Shown: piece by piece, positions 1 to 11,021 of the stretch
Numbering within the stretch: position 1 is the first letter of the stretch
Layout of the letters: every line of letters begins with the position of its first letter
Source of the DNA: Cerrena zonata
Lineage: Eukaryota > Basidiomycota > Agaricomycetes > Polyporales > Cerrenaceae
Direction of reading: 5' to 3'
NCBI GenBank assembly: GCA_038087015.1
Contig: JASBNA010000007.1
Location: 744,001 to 808,000 of the forward strand
DNA length: 64,000 bases
Translations under genes and position numbers: made by a program
The notes under the pieces: generated by a model
Seen by the model: the letters and a program-made list of their open reading frames with translations, nothing else
What the model was told of the DNA's origin: nothing
Databases searched by the model: none

Positions 1-901
1 CCCCAGCAACATCCGCGAGCGAATGGGTTTTCAGACCGAAACTTGAAGGATGGAGAGTTAGTTTGGTGATTTGGCCATCCCTGAGTTCCCAGGCGTCTGT
101 GTTTCCCGCACAGCTAATCTCGTCCAACTTCTCAGCACCACATACGACCAACGCTCGCTTGACCCCACCGTTTTTCAAACTCTGAGCAAAGGTGTACCCC
201 AAGTTCGGGCTCTGCAACGCCGACCACCATTCCCTTGGGGCAAGCGGGGTTAATGAGAGGCCCAAGAACGTTGAACATCGTTCGGAAGGGCAAGGCTTTC
301 CGGTACGGTGCGATGAAGGCCAAAGCAGGATGGTAATGCGGGGCAAGGATGAACGTGAAGGGAATATTGGCAATAGGCATAGGAGTCCCTGGGGTCGGTG
401 GTGTGAAAAGGCATCCGAGGGATTGAAGTAGATCGGCGGAGCCAGAAGATGAGGTGGACGCTCGACTGCCGTGCTAAGAACATCTGCGTCAGGGATATAC
501 GAAATACAACAGAGCGAGATGATCGGTGGTTTACCTTGATCACTCGTGCACCGGCTCCTGCGGCAACAATCGCTGCAGTTGTGCTAACATTGAATGTGTT
601 GTGCCCATCCCCTCCTGTCCCGACGATGTCTACTACGAAATCGACATCGGCATCTTCGATCGCCGCTTTGAGTGCACGTTCTCGGAGGAACATCTGCAGC
701 TGCAGCTAATGAGTCGGGTCTTCGTTCCACTCTGTTGACATGCAGAGCAGTTAGGAAGGATCCGATTTGGACAGGTAGAACGGCGTCGGGTGTGAAAATA
801 TGCTCCAAAGCAAGTCGAATATCGTCGGGAGAGAAATATTCTGGAGTTTTCACCAGTTTCTCAAGAAGAGGTTTGAATGTATCTGGTGAGAAGCTGGACA
901 T
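1..901 (-). CDS. TRP4: Anthranilate phosphoribosyltransferase, partial at 3' end, two frameshifts
   Basis: Second step of tryptophan synthesis: transfers phosphoribose from PRPP to anthranilate, in the cytosol. The start ATG is at 901. Exon 1 encodes an N-terminal helical part and then the PRPP-binding motif [17 protein letters not shown]; exon 2 starts HGSRAS after a 61-nt intron (474-534) and carries the [10 protein letters not shown] motif. The coding sequence runs off the left edge, so the C-terminus is missing. Two breaks are seen: around 686-693 the frame moves between AAAADV and LRERALKAA, and at 197-200 between AEPELG and YTFAQSLK. Each is repaired by removing one base (the second sits in a run of four G on the coding strand), and no intron of workable size lies at either place. 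Either the gene is broken or the assembly has two inserted bases; the full conservation of both flanks favours assembly error. Family assignment is firm. Confidence 0.93.
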
Positions 902-1554
902 GGTGGTCAGGACGAAAGATAATGCTGAGTGAGTAAAGACTACGAAAAGAGTATATGGATATGATAAATATGACTCACGGACCCTTCTTGCCCTCGTTTT
1001 ATCTCTGTTCCCGCAAACATAACTCTTATATGAAATATTTGGGGCTACGTTAGAGATCGGTGATATGATCTAGCGTTACACTGGTTGTAGAGTTTTAACC
1101 ACAGACTTATGCGAAGCCAAGCCCGGGCTCAATGCGGGTTCAGGTTCTAACTTGAGCAGTCGGACTCATCGGAGGTGAACTGGGCGTTTAAATGATATTT
1201 CAAGACTCAGATGGTGGTTGCACTTGAGGAGGAGGCGAGTGCTATATACGATAATAGAGGCAGAGGTAATTTATGCATCAACAGGAGGGTCGGTCCTGCT
1301 GGATTATAACACTCAGAACTTGAACTGAAAACGCCTTCGGGAATCAAGAGCATCAACTTTGCGCATTTATTCGGGGGGAGATGTTCTGACAGCACGATAT
1401 TAGTTAGCTCTCGGGTAATAAATGTACAACTTTATTGTTCCAGATGTGTTGAGCTGAAACCACGTCAACGATCTTGCCCAACAAACTGTCGTGAAAACGA
1501 ACACGCCTAGAACGGTGTAATCGTAGGGCTGATACGCGATGATTATCGATACAT

Positions 1555-2373
1555 CTACTTCAGCAGTTCTTCGACTACTCGATCGTGATTGATCTTGGCG
1601 ATATTTGCGCCTCGGTAATTCATTCGTCTCAACACATCGATCTGAACAAAGGACGTTAAGAAATAGAAAGTTGAACAAAATGTCAAGATACTTACTACTT
1701 TACTTCTCTCAAACCCGAGTGCCTCAAACTGATCTACATGCGCCTTTTCTAGGCCCGCCATGGCGACTTCATCTCTAGCGCCAGATTTACCACTTCTCAA
1801 TCCATCTTTCCCGGGGCCACCGGCGTAGATCGCGGTCCAATACCGCGCAGTCTCCTCAAAACTGGTTCGACTTGTCATGTAGTGTTTCGCGACTTCAGCA
1901 TCTTGAGGATCATTAGGCTCCGGCGAACATAGCAGCGATTGTAGTGAGATGAGAGTTGACTTGAGTGTGAGTACAGGTGACCAGGCATCTTTGAGAATAT
2001 CAAGACAGATTGCTCCCGATGCACTGCTGACGTTAGGATGGTAGACTTTGGTAATAAACTTCATCTTGACGGGTTGGAATGGGTAGGATTCTGGGATAAC
2101 GATATCCTAACGAAAGGTTCAATATATAGGGAGTCGTGCGATCGAGAGTTAGCGTACCACTTCGAAGTGGCCCCCTTCATATGGGGTATCTTCAGGACCG
2201 TCAAACGATCCCTTCAGATGAAAAGGCGAGTTATCGATCAGGTCGACAACAATATTCGAGGCCTTGTCATTCTTACAATCTACGATCGTCCAGTAATTAG
2301 TGAGATCGTCTTCTATAAGTGGTCAGGGCTTACCGAGAATCTCTTTGTTAACGCGACGAAGTCTGGCATCCAT
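1555..2373 (-). CDS. UBC1: Ubiquitin-conjugating enzyme E2 of the Ubc1/UBE2K class
   Basis: Class II E2 that accepts ubiquitin from E1 and extends ubiquitin chains. Four exons (2373-2334, 2279-2158, 2106-1696, 1641-1555) with introns of 51-54 nt give 219 aa. The UBC fold covers about residues 1-150: the HPN motif is at 77-79 and the catalytic cysteine of GAICLDILKDAWSP is Cys88. A UBA domain occupies roughly 172-219 (from EKAHVDQFEALGF), which is the hallmark of Ubc1/UBE2K rather than of the short E2s. The start is chosen because MDARLRRVNKEIL is the usual first E2 helix and joins in frame through a G|AT split codon. The gene lies tail to tail with GH12 to its right on the other strand only after about 0.7 kb of spacer; no functional link is implied. 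Confidence 0.95.
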
Positions 2374-3125
2374 GGTATAGAAAAATACAGATAGCAATAC
2401 AATGCGGATATAGGAACGAGGCGAGTAGACTGATAGACAGTTATGGAGGAAGCTAAATAACGTCTGGCGCCTGCGATATTTTGGCCACACACAGGCGTCT
2501 AACATTATAATACACTTGTCCTTTGACCATATGTGTGATCTAATCCGAGTCAAGGATTATTATAGGCATCATGAATCCTGTACTCAAAGCGTGAATACAA
2601 CCACTACAGGGTGTGGAAAGGTGCGTGTACTCTTTGGCCATGGTTGACTGAACTAAAGGAAGAGTGTAGAGTTGATCAATGAAGATGGAATTGCCATTCG
2701 CTCATGTTCACCTCGAATGGCGGCAAGCAGGCTTCTTTTGATCATGTTCCAGGTAATGACCTGACGATCCCAAATCACTCTCAATGAGTCTTCTTATCGG
2801 CCTGTCGTCGGATGTATCGGAAGAATTCAGTCCAAATCCTCTGCATATTCCCTGTCAGCAGAACCGTTTCGGATGATTGCCTTCCTGAATTATAGCTTGA
2901 AAGCCGAAGATTCAATAATGAATCCCAATGAGCACCCTCTGTTGTGATCAACTCACTCTCCGTCTCCCAGGTGTATGACCACTGGTAGTTCAACCGAAGG
3001 CATATTCTCGCCCCGTCGTCAATGTCATACGATCTTTATTTAGCCACCAGATTCAATATAAAGGGTGTAGAAAGATCATCCCCTTGAGTATTCATTGTTT
3101 CAACGCAAAGGCCACTACTATAACG
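2374..3125. other. Spacer between the E2 start and the GH12 start
   Basis: About 750 bases upstream of both UBC1 (-) and the GH12 gene (+), so it must hold both promoters. A TATAAA lies at 3057-3062. A 70-codon open frame on the minus strand (2781-2993) has no recognisable motif and I do not call it a gene. Confidence 0.5.
3057..3062 (+). promoter_or_regulatory. TATA-like box of the GH12 gene
   Basis: TATAAA 64 bases upstream of the GH12 start codon, a reasonable distance for a short fungal 5' UTR. Sequence match only; no transcript evidence. Confidence 0.4.
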
Positions 3126-4310
3126 ATGCGCTTCCTTGGAATCTCAATTTTGGCCGCCTCCTTTGCGCTTGTTTCTGCACAAAACAAAACATTGACTGGG
3201 AAATTTGATTGCCTTGCCGCCGGTGCTTACACTCTGTGTCAAAACCAATGGGGTATATGTATGTATTTATTATCTCTCTGGTGCCGTACTACTTTACTCA
3301 CCTATCACTTAGCTGCCGGTGTTGGTTCCCAAAACTCTACGTTACTGAGCGCGAGCGGAAACGATATTTCATGGAGAACCGACTGGACATGGGCGAATGG
3401 TCCTAACAGTGTCAAGACCTGTATGTGACGTTTACCTTTTTTCTTAATGTACAGTCTGAGTTTTATGTGTCGTGTAGATGCTAATGTACTTCACAACACG
3501 GCCAAGGGTATTCAGGTTTGTGACTAAACGGTACGATGATGGTGTACCGATCAATCATACCTTGACTATTAGCTGGGCAATATCAAGACAGCACCGACAA
3601 GTTGGGACTGGACTTACCTTTCTGAGTCTCAGGGTATTCGAGCTGACGTTTCGTATGTCAATCTCCAGCATCGCACTACAGAACTATACTCATTGCGATG
3701 TATAGATACGATATTTGGACTGGTGTTCCGCAATCCGGTGACCCGGCTACCAGTGCCTCTTCTTACGAAATGTAAGCACTCATGAACTCATTATACAGAC
3801 TTAGGACTTATAAATCTATATGTCGATAGCATGATTTGGTTATCTGGTTTGGGAGGGTAAGTTTTAAACTTCCTTCAAATGATCCAACAACTCATTGACA
3901 TTGGACGTTTTAATCAGAATCCAACCTGTTGGGTCCCAGATCCTCAGTGGTGTACAAATTGCTGGACACTCGTGGAATCTCTGGAAAGGCCCCAACGCCA
4001 ACTGGCAGGTTCTTTCTTTCGTCAGCGCCAACGGCGAGATTAGGGACTTCAACGCTGATCTTAAGGAATTCTTTGGTATGTTTGATGACATTCTAAAACC
4101 GATCGACAGTACTGAGAATATACTATTTTTTTCTAGACTACCTAGTGAAGAACCAAGGCGTGGCTTCTACTCAGGTGAGTACTACTACTATGCCTCGAGT
4201 ACTTCGGCTGATGATCCATGTAGTTCTTGCAAGCTATTCAAACTGGGACCGAGCCATTTGTAGGATCCGCCAGTCTCCTCATTAATAACTTCAATGTTTC
4301 TGTGTCTTGA
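3126..4310 (+). CDS. Secreted glycoside hydrolase family 12 (endoglucanase/xyloglucanase type)
   Basis: Retaining beta-1,4-glucanase expected to act outside the cell on cellulose or xyloglucan. Nine exons (3126-3258, 3313-3420, 3478-3515, 3573-3652, 3706-3771, 3830-3856, 3918-4075, 4137-4174, 4224-4310) give 244 aa, the usual GH12 length. Residues 1-18 are a signal peptide ending FALVSA. The nucleophile glutamate is in the SYEIMIWLSGLGG segment, where the E precedes an intron, and the acid/base glutamate is in GTEPFVGSA near the C-terminus; both are present. There is no cellulose-binding module. The ATG at 3126 is preferred to the in-frame one at 3084 because it opens the signal peptide. All eight introns are 49-61 nt with GT-AG ends. 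Substrate preference cannot be read from the sequence. Confidence 0.93.
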
Positions 4311-4755
4311 AGAAACTCGGATTCATGTCCGAAATAACGAGAATAATACATGCTTCTTGCATTTTCACCATGTGATCAGGCGTTGGATCGTTTATGGCTC
4401 AACGGCTCCCGCCTAATCGATCTATTAAAACCACAGTGGAGAGAAGGGTGATGTCAAGTGCAAGTTTCCTGTTAACACCCACGTTATCCGATTAAGAAAT
4501 CGTAAAAGCAATACAGTAGGACGTCTCATGTCACGCCAGGTGTGCTATCTGTTCAGTTTAAAGGCAAGCTAGCCCACCTTTCTGTACCGTCTGTGAACTC
4601 ATGACCAGCTTTGCTTTTTGTAGAACATGTGCCCTGTTATATATAAAGGTAGTTACTAAACTTGGCGCCAACGAACATCTGACGATAATAAGTGGACGAG
4701 TGCTCAGTGTCTTATCTTACCCTCGTCTCATACCTCACGCACCCTAACTGCGAAC
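4311..4755. promoter_or_regulatory. Promoter region of the first ThDP enzyme gene
   Basis: About 450 bases without a gene. It holds a TATAAA at 4642-4647, 109 bases before the start codon at 4756. Nothing else recognised. Confidence 0.4.
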
Positions 4756-6887
4756 ATGCTAATTACTACTGCAACGGTTATTCTGAAAACACTATATCAA
4801 GCAGGCATAACCCATGTTTTCGTAAATTGGGGAAACGACCACCCTTCGTTTCTAGAGGAGCTTGAGAAACAACGTGTGGAAAATGGGGGAAAGACCGAAC
4901 TTGAAATAGTGACTTCTCCTAATGAGATGGTTGCACTTAGTGCTGCGCAAGGCTACGCACAAGTAACAGGAAACCCCGCTGCTGTCATCGTACATGTTGA
5001 TGTCGGTACACAGGTACGTCTGGGTATACGGACTAATCGAGCCCTCATTGAGGCTACAATGTCCATTCACTCTAGGCTCTTGCTGCCGCAGTCCATAATG
5101 TCGATCGATCGCGAACTCCCGTTTTAATATTCGCAGGTGCCTCACCGTTCTCTGGACAAGGCGAGTTAAAGGGTTCGAAAAATGAATGGCCGATGTGGCT
5201 GCAAGGTATGCACTTCTATTCAAATAAACTCAGCTTCCGCTAAAGGGAATGCTCTCGTGACAGATATACCGGATCAGGCTGCGATCGTCAGACAGTACAT
5301 GCGTTACACAGCGCAAATACAGAGTGGCAAGACTGCTGCGAAGGTGATCATGAGAGCATTGCAATTGTACGTGCATTCCATGGGAAAGCTTTGTACAAAA
5401 ACTATGTGAATAATGATTACCTGCCATAGTGCAACAAGCGAACCTAAGGGACCGGTGTATCTTTGGGCTCGTCGTGAAGTCCTAGCAGAGGAACTCGATG
5501 AGTCTGCACTACCTTCAAACCTCAATATTTCAAGATGGCCAGCTATCCGTCCTAATGCGCTGGACCCCGATGGTATGTGTTGCCTATAATTCAGATAGTG
5601 TTATTTCTAATGGAGTTTTAGTCGTCCAAACCATTTCTGCCAACATCCTTAGGGCTGAATTTCCCCTGATCATAGTTGGAAATACAGGGCGAAACAAAGC
5701 CACGGTACCTCTACTTACTCAACTATCCAACGACTTCGGCGTAGCCATCACTACCTCCATAGCTTCGGCTGTCTGTGTCTCATATTCACACCCATACTTC
5801 ATTGGAAGTTCTTTCGGAGGAAAGAGCCCTGGGTTGGAGATTGCAGATGTAATCCTTGTAATCGATGTCGAAGTTCCGTGGATTGATGCAACAGGAAACG
5901 TTCCCAAGCCTAGCGCACAGGTGTTTGTTCTCGATCCTGATCCCCTGAAACAGGGAATGGGCTGGTCTCATGTCGACGCCAATATTCTTTGCCGAGCCGA
6001 CCCAGAAGTTTCCTTTAGACAGCTTCTACAGACACTCCATTCGCTTGCCCTGCTAGATTTACAAAATCCTAAACAATATACAGCGCGGAAACAAATTCTT
6101 AAAGACATGCATAACCAGTGGATTAATAGTCTCATTTCTTTAGAAATCACTACCCGAGATTCAATTATTCCGTCAACGACCGATGTCTTCGCTGCAGTTC
6201 GTCAAGCTGTTTCCGAGCTAACACCCAGTCGCGGTCGAAACACCTTCTGGATCAATGAAGCTTGTAGTAATCTTCCCGCCGTATGGGATCATATCAGACC
6301 TGACGAGCCTGGAAGCATGGTCTGCTGTGGTGGGACAGGTATAGGCTATTGTTTGGGAGGAGCCGTTGGTGCTCAACTGGGGTCCAGAGCATCAGGTAGC
6401 GAGTATGAACTTACTATTGTGGTCGTTGGGGATGGGACATTCCTCTTTGGCGTACCCAGCGCAGCATATTGGATGGCTAGGCGATATTCAACGGTATGTA
6501 CAATTGCCATAAATCGTTTCGATTTAGAGTTGAGTTTCTTCACTACTAGCCGTATCTGACCGTGATGCTGAATAATGGAGGCTGGGCGGTAAGGTTTTCT
6601 TTCAACGCGCTCTTTTATATCACTCACGATTGTTTCAGTCACCTATACACTCTATGAAAGGGGTGTATCCTTCCGGACATGCCAGTTCGGCTTCAGGCGA
6701 CAGGTTAACTGTCGGATTTGGTCCTGATGTACCTGATTATGGAGGTATTGCGGCGGCAGCTGGTGGTGCATGGACCAAAAAGATTCAGGATAAAAACTCT
6801 CTGAAATCCATTATCGAGGAAGGTATTAGAGTCGTGCTGAATGATCGTAGGGCTGTCGTGTTGGACTGTTTTGTGGACTCGATTTAA
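4756..6887 (+). CDS. Thiamine-diphosphate enzyme (acetolactate synthase/benzoylformate decarboxylase-like), tandem copy 1
   Basis: Predicted ThDP- and Mg-dependent 2-oxo acid decarboxylase or carboligase; the exact substrate is unknown. Exons 4756-5013, 5076-5205, 5264-5366, 5430-5572, 5622-6493, 6550-6588 and 6639-6887 give 597 aa. The N-terminal Pyr domain holds the activating glutamate in SPNEMVALSAAQGYAQ (about residue 55). The central domain runs about 200-380. The C-terminal PP domain has the metal/ThDP motif GDGTFLFG followed about 30 residues later by LNNGGW, the classical GDG...NN signature. Both cofactor halves are intact, so the enzyme is probably active. It is followed 0.54 kb downstream by a paralogue with the same intron positions. 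It lacks an obvious mitochondrial presequence, unlike the biosynthetic acetolactate synthase Ilv2, and starts directly in the Pyr domain. Confidence 0.9.
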
Positions 6888-7429
6888 ACTTACTAATATA
6901 AGCTCGCATAACATTCAGATTCCTCGAGAAAACCCAGTGTAACTCAATCAATATTCCGCATTAAGACTTCCGCACAAAAATCAGATGTGTCGACTCAACT
7001 GCACTGTATCGATATCTACTCATGATAGGCGAGAGAAAGTTTCGAGATCGCAAGAATTCTTATTCGCACCTTGTATACTTATACTTCGACAGTCAAGTGA
7101 TCATCCTAAACGGATACCGATGAGTCGTGGGTATTACCCAAAGATAACGTGGAGGATTTGTGAATCGCAGTTAAAGTGCCTATGATCAGGTAAGCCATTC
7201 TACCTCGTAATAGTCTACGAACAGGAACTTGACGTCGGAGATATAGAGCGGTTTCGACATGGAAGTCTCCGTCGGCCTATTTAGGTTAATGTTGCATTTA
7301 GAATCACGGGTCGTAAAGTGATTCTACCAATGGGCTGGGTCATATGAATACAAAATGAATATAAATACCTACAAGTGTGAGGTACGATAACACCCACTCA
7401 TTTGCTTTTGCTCATCTGTATCCTCTATC
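6888..7429. promoter_or_regulatory. Spacer between the two ThDP enzyme genes
   Basis: About 540 bases holding the 3' end of copy 1 and the promoter of copy 2. A TATAAA sits at 7360-7365, 65 bases before the start at 7430. No other feature seen. Confidence 0.4.
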
Positions 7430-9549
7430 GTGATGACTACCACAGGAGCTATTTTTCTCAGAACCCTCGCTTATATTGGGGTGACGCACATTTTTGCGAA
7501 TTGGGGCAATGATCATCCAGCTTTATTGGAGGAGCTTGAACGACAACGTATTGAAAACGGAGGAAAGACTTACATAGAGATCTGCACATCGCCAAACGAG
7601 ATGGTCGCCCTTAGTGCAGCCCAGGGCTATGCCCAAGTAACGGGTAAACCCGCCGCTGTGATCGTTCATGTAGATGTTGGGACACAGGTATTATTCGGCT
7701 GGTGTCCAATACTGAATGTAACTGAAATGCAGTATGGTGACATTAGGCTTTAGCCGGCGCCATCCACAATGTGGACAGAGGCAGAACTCCCGTGTTGATT
7801 TTCGCTGGTGCAGCACCCTTTTCCTTGCAAGGGGAGCTCAAAGGTTCGAAGAACGAATGGCCAATGTGGCCCCAAGGTACTCAACATTTCCTTGTATTCG
7901 ATGCAATATTTATAGCATACCCTTCCTTTACGATTCCAGATATTCCGGATCAACCTGCGATCGTGCGTCAATACATGAGGTATACTGCGGAAATTATGAG
8001 TGGAAAAACAGTTTCAAAGACGGTGTTACGAGCATTGCAATTGTATGCGACTTTCACCTTCATATCCGGTACGGCTAAACTATAGTGTTAAACTTAGTGC
8101 AATGAGCGAACCTCAGGGGCCTACTTACCTATGGGCCCGACGCGAGATCATGGAAGAAGACATTGAAATATCCGCTATTTCAGCCATGCCGAACATAACT
8201 AAATGGCCGATCATCCAACCTAGTGCTTTGAATTCCCAGGGTGAGCAACGGATGGATAAGTCCTATGGCCTCTTCTAAAAACCTTTTTATAGCGATCCAG
8301 ACCATCAGCGAGGCTCTCTTGAAGGCCGAATTTCCATTAATTATTACAGCACGGTCAGGTAGAAATCCACGCACTGTTCCCCTGTTGTCTGCCCTTTCGC
8401 ACGATCTTGGTATTGCCGTGACTACTTTCTGCCCTTCTGCGATGTGTCTACCGCATTCACACCCTCACTTCTTGGGGACCGCATTCGCAGGGAAAACCCA
8501 TCTCGTTCAGGAGGCAGATGTTGTGATCGTGTTCGACGCAGAGATTCCGTGGATCGACACCCAGGGTAGTGCTCCTCAAGAGCATACGAGGGTGTTTGTT
8601 ATTGAAGCCGACCCTTTGAAATCGACTTTCGGTTACTGGCATGCCGACGCGGAAATGATATGTAAAGTTAATCCGGAGACCGCTCTCAGTCAAATATATG
8701 ATGCAGTTCGTACTCCAGCAGCGAAGCAACAATACGACGTGGCAGCCATCGCAGGCCGTAAGGCTTTGCTGAAACAGAGACATGACGAGTATATCACCCA
8801 GCTTCAAATACTCGAAGAGCCACCCAGCAGTTCGACACCATCGATCTCCAACATCCTGGCGGAATTACGTCGCTTGGTATATGAACAGACACCTAGCCAG
8901 GGACAGAACGTCCTTTGGATCAACGAAGCCATCAGCAACTACGGTACGGTCTTCGACCATATCAGGCCAGAAGTTCCTGGGAGCATGATTTGCTCAGGGG
9001 CCACCAGTCTAGGATACGCTCTAGGTGCCGCTGTGGGAGCTGTGTTGGGCGCAAGAGTGGCCGAAAGAGAACCGGATCTCACTGTGGTCATCGTCGGAGA
9101 TGGTACATTCCTCTTCTGCGTTCCCAGCGCAGCCTATTGGATGGCGAGGAGATATAACACGGTGAGTAGGCTCATCCTATGGTCCATTATTTAGGCTGAT
9201 CTTGTCGTAGCCACATCTAACCATAATCCTTAATAATGGCGGATGGGCTGTAAGTATTGTTCTGTCAGTTTATTCACAAGGACTCATCTTCCAAAATTAG
9301 TCACCAAAAAATTCCCTGAGAGGAATTTACTCGACAGGATTCGGGAGCATGGCATCAGGGGATCGATTGACTGTAGGCTTTGGCCCCGAGCAGCCAGATT
9401 ACGGTCAGATTGCTGCTGGAGCAGGAGGTGCATGGGCGCGGAAGATCCAAAACAGTACCGAGGTGAGATCTCTCATTCAGGAAGCAATACAAGTCGTCCT
9501 AGAGGAGAAAAGATGTGCTGTCCTTGATTGTATCGTGGAATCTATATAA
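7430..9549 (+). CDS. Thiamine-diphosphate enzyme, tandem copy 2
   Basis: Paralogue of the gene at 4756-6887, same strand. Exons 7430-7687, 7747-7876, 7940-8042, 8098-8240, 8293-9161, 9211-9249 and 9301-9549 give 596 aa. Exon lengths equal those of copy 1 (258, 130, 103, 143, 39, 249) except the fifth, which is one codon shorter (869 against 872). The Pyr-domain glutamate (SPNEMVAL) and the GDGTFLF...LNNGGW cofactor motif are intact. Divergence from copy 1 is highest in the central domain, for example the stretch before the VLWINEA/TFWINEA block, while the active-site segments are nearly identical; that pattern suggests the two differ in substrate or regulation rather than in chemistry. Start: a second Met follows at 7433, so 7430 or 7433 are both possible. 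Confidence 0.9.
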
Positions 9550-9859
9550 AACAAATGTTAGCTGTAGTGAGTATTGACTAAAGCGTCTACGATACCTCTT
9601 GTATGTCTTTTATGGTCGCATACTCAATTCGTGAATCGAATAATCGATAGATCGCTACTAGGCCGGAATCAAGTAGAGCGTAAAGTTTGACTAAGGATAC
9701 AGCTGAAGTTCGCAATATGCGTACAAGAATTAAACGAAAATGGAGTAGAAAACCCATGGTCTTTGCACTAGAACCTGATGTTAGGACGAGTGATGAGGTC
9801 ACAGAGACCTACATACCATGCCACGCCACGACAGAAGACAGTTCGCCAGTTGGGCGATG
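9550..9859. other. Convergent spacer, ThDP copy 2 / F-box gene
   Basis: About 310 bases between two converging genes; presumably 3' UTR and terminators. Nothing specific seen. Confidence 0.4.
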
Positions 9860-11021
9860 TCATACTTCTCGCCATAGCATATCCGGACTCGCATCTTGCT
9901 CTAAGACGCATCTATGATCCACCATCCTCATCACTACTCGATCCATGTCATAAACGAATATGATCGTTGTAACTGAGGGACAGTACAAACGAAGCTCATA
10001 CACAAGAGCTCGTAGTGCTGCAGGAGACATCGGGGGTGGATCCCAGTCTGTTACCTCAAGCTCTACGCATTGTAGTCGGGGTAGACGCATGAGTAACCCG
10101 TAGAATTTGATACGCTAACAGATGGGAAGGATCACAGTTAGTCGGAGAAAAAACGATACGGTAAAAATAGTACTCGACCTCACGCCCGTCAACAGGTAAA
10201 GTTAAAGTGCCCAAGTAGCGCAAATACTGGCTTGACAGGAAGTCGTTTACTCTGGTCAGGATGTCCAGAGAGAAGTCAGAGCTATATGCCGAGTCTGCTA
10301 TATCCAATGCGCGTAGGGTCTTCCTCGACCTACGCAAGTTCTTCATCAATGCCATTAATTCGAGTCTCTTTCCCGGTACATCAGATGCAGAAAAACAGGT
10401 CTTGAGACGGGATAACGACCTATTATTTGCGAGTGTCGTAGCGGCTTCCATGAAGGTGCATTCCAATATCGATAATTTAGGTAAAGATTGAGTAGTGAGA
10501 GAGATGGTGCGGTTTCTAGTATCGTTTTGGAAGTCTAGGATGTATAAATCGGTGAGGGAATGTTGAGTGTTAAGAAATGCCACCAAGTCCTTGTCCCACG
10601 AAAAATCGCAATGAAATGTCCGCAGTTGAAAGGCGCAAGCACCTAAGACCCACGCGTGTGCCATATCGGCACTATCGTCGATTGAGACATTGAGAAATCT
10701 AAGTCTACGCATCTGGCGCAATGCACGAGCGATTAGATCCCAATATTCATCTGACCGAGGGGTTTCAGAGCTGTTACTGTTGGTATCGCTAGTTGGGACA
10801 TCGATAGAAACAGCATCCACTAAGGCTGCCAAGCGAGGAGAATCGGTAAGGCTGCGACAAATCCTTCGAGTTCGGGTGACTCCACGCATGTGGAGTGTGT
10901 TGTAGAGGATTCGCTCTGCAGCATTTCTGAAGCCCTTTGAAACGCGGCACAAAGAGGCGAGCTCCTCCTTTGCGCTGAGATCTCTAGCAATGTAGATGTA
11001 GGCTTCAAGAGGGATGTTCAT
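9860..11021 (-). CDS. F-box/LRR-type protein, C-terminal junction uncertain
   Basis: Putative substrate adaptor of an SCF ubiquitin ligase. Residues about 1-45 (MNIPLEAYIYIARDLSAKEE then CRVSKGFRNAAE) look like the degenerate F-box common in basidiomycete expansions; the rest is irregular leucine-rich, with repeats such as LRFLNVSID and LSLLECTF-like strands. The last part (from RLPRLQCVELEV to WREV, stop at 9860) lies in a different frame from the first 280 residues. A 64-nt intron with GT-AG ends (10115-10178) joins them and yields 365 aa, and a CTAAC branch-point-like site lies in it, but its donor GTCGAG is weak. A single-base indel is the alternative. Function beyond the fold class is not assigned. 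Confidence 0.65.
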
